A stretch of DNA of 64,000 bases from UBA1351 sp965140555 (GCA_965140555.1 OZ223259.1:1922001-1986000); one strand, 5' to 3'. Positions 16,638 to 26,698 are shown, counted from the stretch's first letter. A program made the numbers and translations. The notes: a model not told the origin generated them from the letters alone.

Positions 16638-19559
16638 ATGGGATTTTATGGGAAACGGGTTTTAGCGAAAGTACTGGTTGTAGTAATGCTTGTTAATGTC
16701 ATTTTATTTACGACACAGGATGTTACTGTTCAAGGCGCAGATGTATATGATCAGCTGCGTATTAAGTACAAAGATATGATAACAGGGGGGTCCTCCTATG
16801 ATGTGACAGATCCGAATATCGCATCGAAGCTGAGCAAAATCGAAAGTGATGCACAAGGCTATTGGGACAGTATGGATACAAGTGCATCAAGAACGTTTTT
16901 ATGGGATGACCTAGATGGATTTACCAATGAAAATCATATTCGAGAAGAATATATAAGACTACTTTCAATGGCAAAAGGCTATGCAACGTATGGTTCCGAC
17001 TTATTTAATAATACAACCCTAAGAGATGATTTAATAAGTGCCTTAAATTGGGCTTATGACAATCACTTCAATGAAACAATGACTTCCTTTGGAAACTGGT
17101 ATATATGGGAAATAAGTGTACCGGAAAAATTAAATACAATTGCTGTCTTACTCTATGATGCGTTGACGGAAACAGAATTGGAAAACTATATGAATGTTAT
17201 TCATCATTTTCAACCTACGATTACGCAGAGCGGTTCAAACCGAGTATGGGAATGTTCAATTATAGCCATAAGAGGCGTACTGATTAAAGATAGCGATGAG
17301 ATTATCAAGGGACGAGACGGGTTAAGTCCTGTTTTTGATTATGTCACATCAGGGGATGGGTTTTATACAGACGGCTCCTTTATTCAGCATTCCTATTTCC
17401 CTTATCAAGGAGAATACGGACGCTTGTTGTTAAATAATACAGTGGGATTGGTTGAGCTACTGGCAGGCTCCTCTTGGGATTTTACTGACCCGGATAAAGA
17501 TAATATTATCGAGTGGGTGAAACATTCATTTGCGCCCCTTCTTTATGACGGACAGTTGATGAGTATGGTTTTTGGTAGAACGATTGCTTTTGTAGGTAGC
17601 ACGGATGACTCAAGGAATGAACATACTATCGGACACGACGTCATACGAAGTATTTTAAAGATATCGAATTTTGCTGACGATGAGGATGCCGAGCTATTCA
17701 AAAGCATGGTAAAATATTGGATTTCGGCGGATACATATACGGATTTTTTTGAGACATCAAACTTACGTTCTATTGTATTGGCGAATGAATTAATGGCAGA
17801 TACCGATATCGAACCGATGACATCATCAGCTTATCACAAACGTTATCCGATGACGGATCGGGTTGTTCATAACCGTGATGAATATGCCTTAGGATTGAGT
17901 ATGTATTCGAGTCGAACGGCAAACTATGAGAGTATCAACAATGAAAACCTTCATGGTTGGTATACCAATGCAGGTGCTATGTACTTGTATAATGCCGATC
18001 AAAAACAGTTCAGTGATAATTTCTGGCCGACGGTTGATCCTTATAGAATTCCGGGGACGACAGTAAGTACAAAGATATTATCCGATGCACAAAATACTAG
18101 AATGAGAAGCGGTCGTCGATGGGTTGGGGGTGCAGACATATTTGGACAATATGGAGTATCAGGTATGCAACTTAGCGATGTTCAGTCGGATTTGGAGGCA
18201 AAAAAATCATGGTTTATGTTTGACGATGAAATTGTTGCCTTGGGTGCAGGTATTACAAGTAGTGAAGGTAATGAGATTGAGACCGTGATTGAGAATAGAA
18301 AAATCAACGGAGATAATGATGTGATTGTTGATGGCGTAAAAGTTCCGTCAACAATTGGTTGGTCCGACAGTTTTGACAACGCAAACTATGTATATCTTGA
18401 AGGGAACACAGATTCAGGATCAGACATTGGATACGTCTTCCCGGAAGGTGCGGACATTCATATGCAAAGAGAAGAAAGAACAGGTAAATGGTATGATATA
18501 TACAAAAATGGTGTCATTGATGACTATCGGATGACAGAAATCACGAGAGATTATTTTACAATGTGGCAAGAGCACGGCTCTAACCCGACAAACGAGACCT
18601 ATTCTTATGTGCTCCTGCCTAATAAGTCTGCGACAGATGTTGAGGCATACGCCGAAAATCCGGATATTACAATCTTGTCAAATACAAGTGATTTGCAAGG
18701 GGTTCGAGAAAATGTATTAGGGTTGACAGCAGTCAATTTTTGGCTTGATACAACTCAAACGGTTGGAGGCATTACGAGTGATAGTAAGGCGTCCGTTATG
18801 ATGAGTGAAAACCAAGATAATACATTGGATGTTACGGTTACAGATCCGACTCAAGTGGCAGGAACAATGACGACTATTGAAATTGATAAAGCTGCTACTG
18901 GTGTTATTACGTCCTCATCAGGTGTTACAGTGACCCAATTGACACCAACAATAAAAATGACAGTGGATGTTGTTGGTGCAAAAGGTGCGGATTTTAGTGT
19001 GAAATTTGATCTTGATGTAACGAGTGGAATTACATCAGAGATTGTGTCTGCTTCGGCAGATGCTTATATACGGGATGGAGATTATAGTCAGACAAATTTT
19101 GGTAGTGATAATAAATTGATGGTAAAATCTATAAACGAGAATGAAGGCTATAAACGAGTAGCTTATATAAAATTTGACCTATCGGATTTAGGTGATGGGA
19201 CGACGAATAAGGCAACATTGAGATGTTATGTGTCAGAAACCAATACTGATCCGAGTCGAGAGATCACCCTCTATGGGAATGAAGATACGACGTGGACGGA
19301 GTCAGGTATAACGTGGGAGAATGCACCGACAGCAGATACAGAGATTGAAGCCTTTGATGTAAGTAATATAAGCGACATATGGTATGAGATCGATGTAACC
19401 GATTATGTCGTAGACCATGAAGATGACGCGAGTCTATCATTTGCCTTTATTAATGAAGATGTCGCTAGTGCGAAAGGCAACATTGCCTTTGCATCCAAGG
19501 AATCCGGGATGGCAGCGCAGTTGATTATTGAACAAGTAGAGACGATCGGTGAGGAATAA
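16638..19559 (+). CDS. Secreted polysaccharide lyase family 8 enzyme with C-terminal DNRLRE/CBM96-like domain
   Basis: I choose ATG 16638, seven bases after AAAGGAG. Earlier in-frame starts (GTG 16614, ATG 16632) fit the ribosome site less well. The roughly 973-residue protein has a signal peptide ending near VQGAD. The alpha-toroid holds the PL8 motifs NWYIWEISVPEKLN (catalytic Asn region) and DGFYTDGSFIQHSYFPYQGEYG, split as His near residue 250 and Tyr near 259. RSGRRWVGG and the beta-sandwich YSYVLLPNKS follow. PL8 enzymes cleave hyaluronan, chondroitin or xanthan by beta-elimination. Residues about 815-970 form a DNRLRE-type beta module (ADAYIRDGDYSQTNFGSDN, YIKFDLSDL) that probably binds carbohydrate or extends the enzyme from the surface. 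Confidence 0.92.
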   Translation: MGFYGKRVLAKVLVVVMLVNVILFTTQDVTVQGADVYDQLRIKYKDMITGGSSYDVTDPNIASKLSKIESDAQGYWDSMDTSASRTFLWDDLDGFTNENHIREEYIRLLSMAKGYATYGSDLFNNTTLRDDLISALNWAYDNHFNETMTSFGNWYIWEISVPEKLNTIAVLLYDALTETELENYMNVIHHFQPTITQSGSNRVWECSIIAIRGVLIKDSDEIIKGRDGLSPVFDYVTSGDGFYTDGSFIQHSYFPYQGEYGRLLLNNTVGLVELLAGSSWDFTDPDKDNIIEWVKHSFAPLLYDGQLMSMVFGRTIAFVGSTDDSRNEHTIGHDVIRSILKISNFADDEDAELFKSMVKYWISADTYTDFFETSNLRSIVLANELMADTDIEPMTSSAYHKRYPMTDRVVHNRDEYALGLSMYSSRTANYESINNENLHGWYTNAGAMYLYNADQKQFSDNFWPTVDPYRIPGTTVSTKILSDAQNTRMRSGRRWVGGADIFGQYGVSGMQLSDVQSDLEAKKSWFMFDDEIVALGAGITSSEGNEIETVIENRKINGDNDVIVDGVKVPSTIGWSDSFDNANYVYLEGNTDSGSDIGYVFPEGADIHMQREERTGKWYDIYKNGVIDDYRMTEITRDYFTMWQEHGSNPTNETYSYVLLPNKSATDVEAYAENPDITILSNTSDLQGVRENVLGLTAVNFWLDTTQTVGGITSDSKASVMMSENQDNTLDVTVTDPTQVAGTMTTIEIDKAATGVITSSSGVTVTQLTPTIKMTVDVVGAKGADFSVKFDLDVTSGITSEIVSASADAYIRDGDYSQTNFGSDNKLMVKSINENEGYKRVAYIKFDLSDLGDGTTNKATLRCYVSETNTDPSREITLYGNEDTTWTESGITWENAPTADTEIEAFDVSNISDIWYEIDVTDYVVDHEDDASLSFAFINEDVASAKGNIAFASKESGMAAQLIIEQVETIGEE

Positions 19560-19613
19560 TTGGGAGTCAAACGACGTGTGTTGAATAAAAGGTGACAAAG
19601 AAGAATATAGTTT

Positions 19614-19666
19614 AAGCCCTTGACTGTCTTATGGAGATAATTATTCATAAGTAGACAAGGGCTTTT
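19614..19666 (+). terminator. Terminator after PL8 lyase gene
   Basis: AAGCCCTTG (19614-19622) pairs with CAAGGGCTT (19656-19664), with an inner CTTATG/CATAAG stem, and is followed by TTTT. It ends the first regulator-lyase transcription unit. Confidence 0.75.
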
Positions 19667-19679
19667 CCTAGTCTAACAT

Positions 19680-19735
19680 TTGTTCATACATTTTAAAGAT
19701 TGTTCATGGGAGAAATGTGTTCACTGGTATATAAT
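19680..19735 (+). promoter_or_regulatory. Promoter region with three TGTTCA repeats before AraC regulator
   Basis: TTGTTCA occurs at 19680-19686 and 19700-19706 and GTGTTCA at 19717-19723, followed by TATAAT at 19730-19735. AraC-type regulators commonly bind direct repeats spaced about two helical turns. The first two repeats are 20 bases apart, so autoregulation by the gene at 19789 is plausible (inference). Confidence 0.4.
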
Positions 19736-19788
19736 AGATAAGTAGACAGTTGAAGAGCGTATACTTGCTTATAACGGAGGCACAATAG

Positions 19789-22062
19789 ATGAAAATTTGG
19801 AAGTCGCATTTATTCAAGAAATGGTTATTCACCTATCTTATTCTAATTATTATATCCCTCTTTTTTCTGGTGGGGATTAATACCCTTTATGAAAAAAGCA
19901 TAAGGAACAATTTAGAGACATTAAATGATACTTATCTTGTTCAAGTGAGTCATATTCTAGATGATGAATTTGCATCGATTGACCGACTAGCCTATACCAT
20001 GGGGTTCAATAAACAGTTGTTGAATCTATTAAATATGGGACATAATCTGTCAGCAAACGATCGTTACGATATTATGACAGCAGCTAAGAATTTGGAAGTT
20101 AATGCGAGGGCGAATCGTTTAGTGGCACATCTGAACATGTATGCGGCAAAGCCTCAGTTTATTATAGAAGGAAGCAGTGTTTACTATGAAGATTATATTG
20201 ATCTGTATGCCAAAGAAGCCTTTAATATCTCAGGAGAACGCCTTTTGAAGGTATTGAATGAGAACTACAACCATACCGTTATTCCATTAGGAAAGCTCTT
20301 TCCGGATGTGGAAGTAACGGATGATTCCCTAGTATATATACAATCATTACCGGTGCAATATGCCGGAAAGCCTACGGGAGCTTTTTTGTTTGTCATCGAT
20401 GGTTTGAAAATGAAGGAAATCGGGGAAAATGCCTTGCCCAATGGTAAATTAATGGTCTATAACAACAACGATGCCTTGATATATGCCAATGATGCAGGTC
20501 TATATTCCGACCCTATGGCTTTAGAGACATTAGTGGGAGCCGATAATGGTGAGATTATCATCAACGAGAAGGTGTATATTATCGGAATACAGAAATCAGC
20601 AACACGTCATTGGACATATGTTAGCATGGTGCCCAAGGATTTCTATTATGCCCAGCTTAATCGCATGCATCTGATTATAGCGGTGATGATAGGCATATTC
20701 TTTGTTTTTAATATGTTTATTGCCTATTACTTTTCAAATAGGATGTACATTCCGGTAAAGAAAATGGTGGAATCCATACAGAGTGACAATGAGCAGCCCT
20801 TTGATTCGGAATATGAGTATATAGAAAAAGTCCTTTCCCACAGTCGTAAAGAGCAAAGCAAGATGCGTCATGATTTGCAACGGCAAAAATATTCATTGAA
20901 AAATGCTTTTTTTACGAAATGGCTTCGTGGTTATATTCAGGATACGACCTTTATAGAGCAGCAAATGCGGGCATATAATATTATCTTTGATGAAGACAAT
21001 TACCAATTGTTACTCATCCGTTTCTATCCGACACAGGCGGAAGAAGGCTATACAGATAATTTGTCACCCTTTATCATTCATAATATCTTTGAAGAAATCT
21101 TGGGCAATTACTTTAATGTGCAAGTGGGGGAAGTGGAAGACTTAGTAGCTTGTATTATTGATTATGATAAGAATAATATAACAATCCAAGAAATAGAAGA
21201 GCACATTTACACGACCGTTGATGTTATAGAACAGTCCTTTGGGATGAAGTGTCTTATTGGTGTCAGTCAAGCCCATCAACATATAAGTGCCCTATCCAAT
21301 GCCTATCAAGAGGGACGTGAGGCCCTCAGTTTAGCCCGATTAACTGGAAGCAGGATTATTACCTATTATGAAGACATCATAGATATGGGGACCCAGTATA
21401 GCTTTAGTGAGGAACAAGAATTTCATCTGATTCACTCCATTAAGGAAGGTGATGTAGAACAGACTCATGCTATTATTGAAGAGGTCATTCAAATGAATAT
21501 CATGCAACAGTCCCTTCGACTGGAATATTTGCAATGTATGATCTATGACTTACTGGGAGCTATACTAAAATCCGTGAACAATGAGAAGTTCCATGAGCGA
21601 CTCCATGAACAATCGCCTATTAAGAAACTTCAAAAGGCAACAGATGTTGATACTATGAAAACTATTATACGAGATGTTGCCACAGACGCGTGTCAGTATG
21701 GGAAAAAGCCCGTTAAAGAAGCAAGTCCGTATTCCATAGAAAAACAAGTGAATGCTTATATTGAAGCAAATTATTCGGATGCTGATTTGAACGGTGCCAA
21801 GTTAGGACAGGTCTTTCATATGACACCCGCCTACTTGTCTAAGTTGTATAAGAAAGAAACGGGCTATTCCGTTCTTTATACCCTGAATGCAACACGTATA
21901 GAAGCAGCCAAGCAGTTACTTGAGGAAACGGAATTGAGTGTAAATGAGATTTCAGGCAGAGTCGGTTATCTATATAGCAATGCCTTTATCCGTTTCTTTA
22001 AAAAGCAGACAGGTATTACACCCGGTCAATACAAGGCGATAACGCGAGATTCTATGAAATGA
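19789..22062 (+). CDS. Membrane-anchored AraC-family transcriptional regulator
   Basis: A 757-residue one-component regulator. Transmembrane helix 1 lies near residues 11-33, followed by an extracellular sensor (about 34-290) and helix 2 near 293-318. A cytoplasmic linker with coiled-coil character contains KEQSKMRHDLQRQKYSLKN. A GGDEF-like degenerate middle region follows, then an AraC domain with LNGAKLGQVFHMTPAYLSKLY and VNEISGRVGYLYSNAFIRFFK. Such YesS-like proteins couple extracellular sugar sensing to transcription of the neighbouring LplABC-type transporter. Directly downstream lie the matching lipoprotein and permeases. Confidence 0.9.
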   Translation: MKIWKSHLFKKWLFTYLILIIISLFFLVGINTLYEKSIRNNLETLNDTYLVQVSHILDDEFASIDRLAYTMGFNKQLLNLLNMGHNLSANDRYDIMTAAKNLEVNARANRLVAHLNMYAAKPQFIIEGSSVYYEDYIDLYAKEAFNISGERLLKVLNENYNHTVIPLGKLFPDVEVTDDSLVYIQSLPVQYAGKPTGAFLFVIDGLKMKEIGENALPNGKLMVYNNNDALIYANDAGLYSDPMALETLVGADNGEIIINEKVYIIGIQKSATRHWTYVSMVPKDFYYAQLNRMHLIIAVMIGIFFVFNMFIAYYFSNRMYIPVKKMVESIQSDNEQPFDSEYEYIEKVLSHSRKEQSKMRHDLQRQKYSLKNAFFTKWLRGYIQDTTFIEQQMRAYNIIFDEDNYQLLLIRFYPTQAEEGYTDNLSPFIIHNIFEEILGNYFNVQVGEVEDLVACIIDYDKNNITIQEIEEHIYTTVDVIEQSFGMKCLIGVSQAHQHISALSNAYQEGREALSLARLTGSRIITYYEDIIDMGTQYSFSEEQEFHLIHSIKEGDVEQTHAIIEEVIQMNIMQQSLRLEYLQCMIYDLLGAILKSVNNEKFHERLHEQSPIKKLQKATDVDTMKTIIRDVATDACQYGKKPVKEASPYSIEKQVNAYIEANYSDADLNGAKLGQVFHMTPAYLSKLYKKETGYSVLYTLNATRIEAAKQLLEETELSVNEISGRVGYLYSNAFIRFFKKQTGITPGQYKAITRDSMK

Positions 22063-22142
22063 ACAAAAATAGAAAGATGAACAATTTCTACACGAGGACA
22101 ACAAAAGCACTAAATTGTCTATGGAATGGAGAAATGGTTCAT

Positions 22143-22180
22143 ATACAACCCCATGGTTATGCGTTACCATGGGGTTGTAT
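22143..22180 (+). promoter_or_regulatory. Perfect 15-bp hairpin upstream of binding-protein gene
   Basis: ATACAACCCCATGGT (22143-22157) and its exact reverse complement (22166-22180) flank an 8-base loop. No T-run follows. It lies in the leader of the lipoprotein gene, 55 bases before its start, so it is more likely an attenuator or mRNA-protecting stem than a terminator. Confidence 0.6.
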
Positions 22181-22235
22181 TCGAATACAAGGTATACAGC
22201 AGGGTCATAGCAACAGAATAAAAGGAGGAATTATT

Positions 22236-23894
22236 GTGAAAAAAAATATGGTCATCATACTTATTAGTGCCATGATTATATCGATGGTAGGGTGTCGTGG
22301 GGATGAGGGAACGGATACAAACAAAGAGAATACAACATCGATGGTTGAAGAAGGGGGAGGAAGTGAAGTTACTTCGACAGAAGAGCCACAGACCTCCTAT
22401 GACAGCATTGATTTAGAAGGACAAACCTTTACCTATTGGATGTCATTAGACGCCAACTTGAATCAAACCGTTACAAATTTTGGAGAAACAGAGTTTGCCA
22501 AAAGCTTGGAAGACTACACCGGTATTCAAGTGTCCTATCAACATCCGGCCATTGGTTCGGATACGTCCGAACAATTTAACCTTATGTATGCATCGGGAAG
22601 TATGCCGGATATTTTTGAATATAACATTCTGACCTATTATCCGGGAGGTCCGGAAAAAGCCATTGAAGATGGACTTATTGTAGATTTGACGCCATATTTG
22701 GAAACCTATGCACCGAATTTAATGGCTTATTATGAAGCCCATCCTGAAGTTGCGAAGCAAGCCAAGACAGATACAGGAAAGTACTACAGCTTTCCCTTTG
22801 TAAGAGGGGACGATTCCTTACAAGCCTACTTTGGGATTATTGTTAATAATCAGTGGTTGGAGGATCTTGGATTAGAGTATCCTGAAACGATGGATGAATG
22901 GCATACGATGCTATCGTTATTCAAAGCAGAAAAAGGCGCCAGTGCACCATTAACCTATGAAGCATGGATGATTAATAATGGCAATGGTTCCCCCTTTATC
23001 GAAGCATATAATATCGCGGAAGATTTTTATATAGATGATAACGGCAAGGTTCAATACGGGTCTATACAACCGGAATACCTTGAATTCTTACAAACCTTCT
23101 CTTCTTGGTATGAGGAAGGATTAATTGATGCGGATGTACAGACTATGAATAAGAGCATGGTCGGTGAGAAGATGACAACGGGAGAATCCGGAGCCAGTAT
23201 GGGATTTTTAGCATCTAGAATGGGTGGATGGTTAGCTGCAGTGGAAGGTAACGAAGCATACGATTTTGCAGGGGTTAAATATCCGGTACTTAATAAAGGC
23301 GATGTACCGTTCTTGTCTCAAAAAGATCCGGCAATTGTAGGAACCGGTGACGCCTTTATTTCAACAGACTGTGAGAATATTGAAGCGGCAGTCAAATATT
23401 TGGATATGGCATACGCGCAAGCCGGTAATATGTTGTTCAACTTCGGTACAGAGGGGGTAAGTTATGAGATGGTAGATAACTATCCGACTTATACGGACCT
23501 TATTATGAAGAACGAGGACATGCCGGTAAATATTGCCCTTGCCATGTATACGCGTGCCAATTACTATGGCCCTTTTGTTCAAAATAAAGAATACTATGAG
23601 CAATATGGATTCACTTATCCAGAACAACAGCAAGAAGCCATAGCCAATTGGATTGTATCGGATGTAGATAAGCATCAAATGCCGAAGGTGACGCCGACAC
23701 CGGATGAAAGTGAAGAAATTGCCTCGATCATGAACGAAATAACGACCTATCGGGATGAAATGCAGGTCAAGTATATTATTGGTGTTGAATCCTTGGATTC
23801 TTATGACACATATGTAGAGAATATCAAGAATATGGGGATTGAGCGTGCACTCGAAATCTATCAAAGCGCCTTAGAACGTTACAATAACCGATAA
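22236..23894 (+). CDS. Extracellular solute-binding lipoprotein (LipO/LplA type)
   Basis: The reading frame is open from 22059, but the gene starts at GTG 22236 behind AAAGGAGGAATTATT. This start exposes a lipoprotein signal MVGC with Cys at residue 20. The 552-residue protein has an acidic Ser/Thr linker and then the LplA-type binding domain: FTYWMSLDANLNQTV, FNLMYASGSMPDIFEYNILTYY and YPETMDEWHTMLSLFKAEKG. These proteins serve YtcQ/LplA transporters for complex polysaccharide fragments. The downstream permeases at 24032 and 24986 complete the importer. It is flanked by stem-loops on both sides. Confidence 0.92.
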   Translation: MKKNMVIILISAMIISMVGCRGDEGTDTNKENTTSMVEEGGGSEVTSTEEPQTSYDSIDLEGQTFTYWMSLDANLNQTVTNFGETEFAKSLEDYTGIQVSYQHPAIGSDTSEQFNLMYASGSMPDIFEYNILTYYPGGPEKAIEDGLIVDLTPYLETYAPNLMAYYEAHPEVAKQAKTDTGKYYSFPFVRGDDSLQAYFGIIVNNQWLEDLGLEYPETMDEWHTMLSLFKAEKGASAPLTYEAWMINNGNGSPFIEAYNIAEDFYIDDNGKVQYGSIQPEYLEFLQTFSSWYEEGLIDADVQTMNKSMVGEKMTTGESGASMGFLASRMGGWLAAVEGNEAYDFAGVKYPVLNKGDVPFLSQKDPAIVGTGDAFISTDCENIEAAVKYLDMAYAQAGNMLFNFGTEGVSYEMVDNYPTYTDLIMKNEDMPVNIALAMYTRANYYGPFVQNKEYYEQYGFTYPEQQQEAIANWIVSDVDKHQMPKVTPTPDESEEIASIMNEITTYRDEMQVKYIIGVESLDSYDTYVENIKNMGIERALEIYQSALERYNNR

Positions 23895-23934
23895 GTAGCA
23901 GTCGTGGATGCATGATGGAACAAAGAGAAAAAGT

Positions 23935-23954
23935 AGGGGCATGTGAATGCCTCT
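23935..23954 (+). promoter_or_regulatory. Stem-loop between binding-protein and permease genes
   Basis: AGGGGCAT (23935-23942) pairs with ATGCCTCT (23947-23954), one G-U, around GTGA, followed by TCTTTATTCTC. It probably acts as a partial terminator or 3' stabiliser that keeps binding protein in excess over the permeases (known for such operons; inferred here). Confidence 0.5.
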
Positions 23955-24031
23955 TCTTTATTCTCAAGCAATCGACAATTGAAATAGACGGGTGAAGAAC
24001 ATACCTATCGTATAAAAAGAGGAGTGAGAAT

Positions 24032-24973
24032 GTGGATTATACAATGAGAAAAAGCCCCAAAAAACCATGGCATATGCGGGTTAAGCAGGAACTTCGTAGA
24101 AATTGGCAGTTGTACTTGATGATTTTACCCGTTGTAGCCTTTTTTGCTGTCTTCATGTACGGCCCAATGTATGGGGCGATTATTGCCTTTAAAGATTTCG
24201 TACCTAAGAAAGGAATTTTGGGAAGCGACTGGGTCGGGATGAAGCATTTTGTCAAATTTTTTGATAGTATATATTTTATTCGTGTTCTACGCAATACAGT
24301 AGTATTGAGCGTCTATAATCTTCTATGGGGATTTCCGGCACCGATTATACTGGCACTACTTCTGAATGAAGTGCGTCAGAAAGCCTTTAAAAGTGTCGTG
24401 CAAACAGTAACCTACTTACCCCATTTTATTTCTTTGGTAGTCATTATAGGCTTATTAAGAGAATTTAGTGTTTCTACAGGCTTATTCAATGATATCTTGG
24501 CATTCTTCGGATTTGAACGATTTCCCCTATTACAGATGCCGAAAGCCTTTAGAACCTTGTATATATCATCGGATATTTGGCAGAATGTGGGTTGGAATTC
24601 AATTATTTATATAGCAGCCCTTGCCGGGATTAATCCGCAACTGTATGAAGCCGCACGTATCGATGGGGCGAATCACCTTCAGCAAGTGTTGCATATTACA
24701 CTTCCTAGTATTCGAGGGACTATTATGATTATGCTTATTCTTAAGATCGGAACAATGTTGACGATTGGTTATGAAAAAATTATTTTGATGTATGATCCGT
24801 CCACCTATGAAGTTGCGGATGTTATTTCCTCTTATGTATATCGCGTGGGTCTTCAGCAAATGAATTACAGCTATAGTACAGCGGTTGGGTTGTTTAATTC
24901 GGTGGTTAACTTCATATTACTTGTTTCAGCAAATAAGCTTAGCAAACTATTTACCAATTCTGGACTATGGTAG
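24032..24973 (+). CDS. ABC transporter permease, LplB type
   Basis: A 313-residue permease starting at GTG 24032 with AGAGGA upstream. N-terminal signature: NWQLYLMILPVVAFFAVFMY, then GPMYGAIIAFKDFVPKKGIL, which is diagnostic for LplB/YtcO-type subunits. The EAA loop is YEAARIDGANHLQQVLHITLPS. It ends with NFILLVSANKLSKLFTNSGLW, the usual LplB terminus. It pairs with the YtcP-type permease 12 bases downstream and the lipoprotein upstream. Confidence 0.94.
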   Translation: MDYTMRKSPKKPWHMRVKQELRRNWQLYLMILPVVAFFAVFMYGPMYGAIIAFKDFVPKKGILGSDWVGMKHFVKFFDSIYFIRVLRNTVVLSVYNLLWGFPAPIILALLLNEVRQKAFKSVVQTVTYLPHFISLVVIIGLLREFSVSTGLFNDILAFFGFERFPLLQMPKAFRTLYISSDIWQNVGWNSIIYIAALAGINPQLYEAARIDGANHLQQVLHITLPSIRGTIMIMLILKIGTMLTIGYEKIILMYDPSTYEVADVISSYVYRVGLQQMNYSYSTAVGLFNSVVNFILLVSANKLSKLFTNSGLW

Positions 24974-24985
24974 GAGGTGGTCATT

Positions 24986-25888
24986 ATGAAACAAATAAAG
25001 TCAAATAGAATTAAAATGTCAACAGGGTATAAGGTCTTTACGATACTAAACTCTGTTGGGTTAACCCTTCTGGCCTTGTCGACACTCTATCCCCTTATTC
25101 ATGTCATTATGGCATCCATAAGTAACGGCAATGCCTTAACCTCTCATAGCGGACTATTATGGAGGCCTGTGGGTGGTATTGACTTTACTGCATATACACG
25201 TGTTTTTTCCAATCCAAGTATATTAACAGGGTATCGCAATACCCTCTTTCTTTTAGTAGTCGGTATAGGTATCCAAGTATTTGTCACAGCCATGGGCGCC
25301 TATGTCTTATCAAGGAAGTATTTTCCGTTAAAGAATTTTATCATGATGTTTATTACGTTTACCATGGTGTTTCAAGGTGGCATGATTCCTTTCTATTTGT
25401 TAGTCAAGAATCTGGGACTTATGAATAATCTTTTTGCTTTGATTATTCCCTTTACGGTGAGTGCCTTTAATATGATCATTATGCGAACCTCTTTTGCCTC
25501 GGTGCCGGAATCCCTAGAAGAATCTGCCAAACTCGATGGTGCCAGCCATTGGAAGACGTTTACAGCGATTATGTTACCATTGAATAAACCGGTTTTAGCT
25601 GTTATGGTTCTCTACTATGGGGTTAGTATATGGAACGGTTGGTTTTGGGCATCCCTGTTCATGCAAGATCCTAAACTATACCCGTTGCAACTTGTATTGC
25701 GAGGCATACTCGTAAGCAACAGTGATGCGAATATGACTCAGGGGGCAGCCTCAGGTGATGTCGTAGGCTTATCAGAAACCATTAAGTATGCAACGATTGT
25801 TGTATCAACCATGCCGCTTCTTATTTTCTATCCCTTTGTTCAGAAATATTTTGTATCGGGGGTCATGATTGGTGCAGTGAAAGAATAG
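24986..25888 (+). CDS. ABC transporter permease, YtcP type
   Basis: I choose ATG 24986, which follows TAGGAGGTGG. The upstream in-frame GTG overlaps that site. The 300-residue permease begins GYKVFTILNSVGLTLLALST and contains TLYPLIHVIMASIS, then MMFITFTMVFQGGMIPFYLL, the YtcP signature. The EAA loop is LEESAKLDGASHWKTFTAIM. It ends YPFVQKYFVSGVMIGAVKE. Together with the preceding permease it forms the channel of the second importer of the locus. The ATPase is absent from the window. Confidence 0.94.
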   Translation: MKQIKSNRIKMSTGYKVFTILNSVGLTLLALSTLYPLIHVIMASISNGNALTSHSGLLWRPVGGIDFTAYTRVFSNPSILTGYRNTLFLLVVGIGIQVFVTAMGAYVLSRKYFPLKNFIMMFITFTMVFQGGMIPFYLLVKNLGLMNNLFALIIPFTVSAFNMIIMRTSFASVPESLEESAKLDGASHWKTFTAIMLPLNKPVLAVMVLYYGVSIWNGWFWASLFMQDPKLYPLQLVLRGILVSNSDANMTQGAASGDVVGLSETIKYATIVVSTMPLLIFYPFVQKYFVSGVMIGAVKE

Positions 25889-25906
25889 AATAAGAAAAGA
25901 GGGAAG

Positions 25907-26665
25907 ATGATGTTTAAAATACTAGCCATCGGAAACAGTTTTTCGGATGATTCGACAGCATATCTAGAACCATTGGCGCGTCATGAGGGGCAGGCGATTA
26001 AAGTCGTCAGTCTGTTTATAGGGGCCTGTTCCTTAGAGAGACATTGGAAGAATATCGTTCACAATAATAAGGGGTATGACTACCGAATAAATGGAAAAAG
26101 TATAGGTAGAACGGTAACTATTAATGAGGTGATGGAAGAAGAAGTATGGGATCTTGTAACATTGCAACAATATAGTGGTCATAGTGGGATAATCGGTACG
26201 TATTATCCCTTTGTGGAGCAGTTGTATGATTATATCAAGAATAAATTGCCGAAGAGTCAGGTAATGCTGCATCAGACATGGGCCTATGAGAGAGACGCGT
26301 CCCATGAAGATTTTGCTCTTTATCATTATGATCAGTGGGAAATGTACCATGCCTTAGAGTTTTGCTATAAGGACGTTGCAGAACAACTTCATATACCGAT
26401 AATCTCCTTTGGAGAAGTCATTCAAAGGATTCGTTCCCAAAAGCCCTTTCGTTATGAAGCAGGCGGCTATAGCCTTTGTCGGGACGGGCATCATATGGAT
26501 GAGGTTTTTGGACGCTATGCCTTGGCTCTTACGTGGTATGGCTATGTCTTGAAGGGGGACGTCATGGCATGTACCTTCTATCCGAAGGTGAGGGATAAAG
26601 AGCCGTTGGATGAAGAAGCGTTTCGTATCATTAAAGAAAGTGTGAATGCGATTCTAGAGGCATAG
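25907..26665 (+). CDS. DUF4886 family protein (SGNH-hydrolase-like)
   Basis: A 252-residue cytoplasmic protein. It opens with FKILAIGNSFSDDSTAYLEP, where GNSFS is the SGNH block I nucleophile motif, and contains VTLQQYSGHSG (block III-like) and a C-terminal DGHHMDEVFGRY, resembling the Asp-x-x-His catalytic block V. DUF4886 proteins occur in polysaccharide loci and are expected to be esterases such as deacetylases of sugars. That function is inferred from the fold, not demonstrated. It is 18 bases downstream of the permease, so in the same operon. Removing ester groups from imported oligosaccharides would fit the locus. Confidence 0.82.
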   Translation: MMFKILAIGNSFSDDSTAYLEPLARHEGQAIKVVSLFIGACSLERHWKNIVHNNKGYDYRINGKSIGRTVTINEVMEEEVWDLVTLQQYSGHSGIIGTYYPFVEQLYDYIKNKLPKSQVMLHQTWAYERDASHEDFALYHYDQWEMYHALEFCYKDVAEQLHIPIISFGEVIQRIRSQKPFRYEAGGYSLCRDGHHMDEVFGRYALALTWYGYVLKGDVMACTFYPKVRDKEPLDEEAFRIIKESVNAILEA

Positions 26666-26698
26666 AAGCAATAGAAAGAAAACGTTAGGAGGAATGAG

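Noticed and set aside
22059..22235. N-terminal extension of the binding-protein frame
   Set aside because: A GTG with a strong AAAGGAGG at 22236 gives a correct lipoprotein signal; the extension crosses the hairpin and lacks a site.
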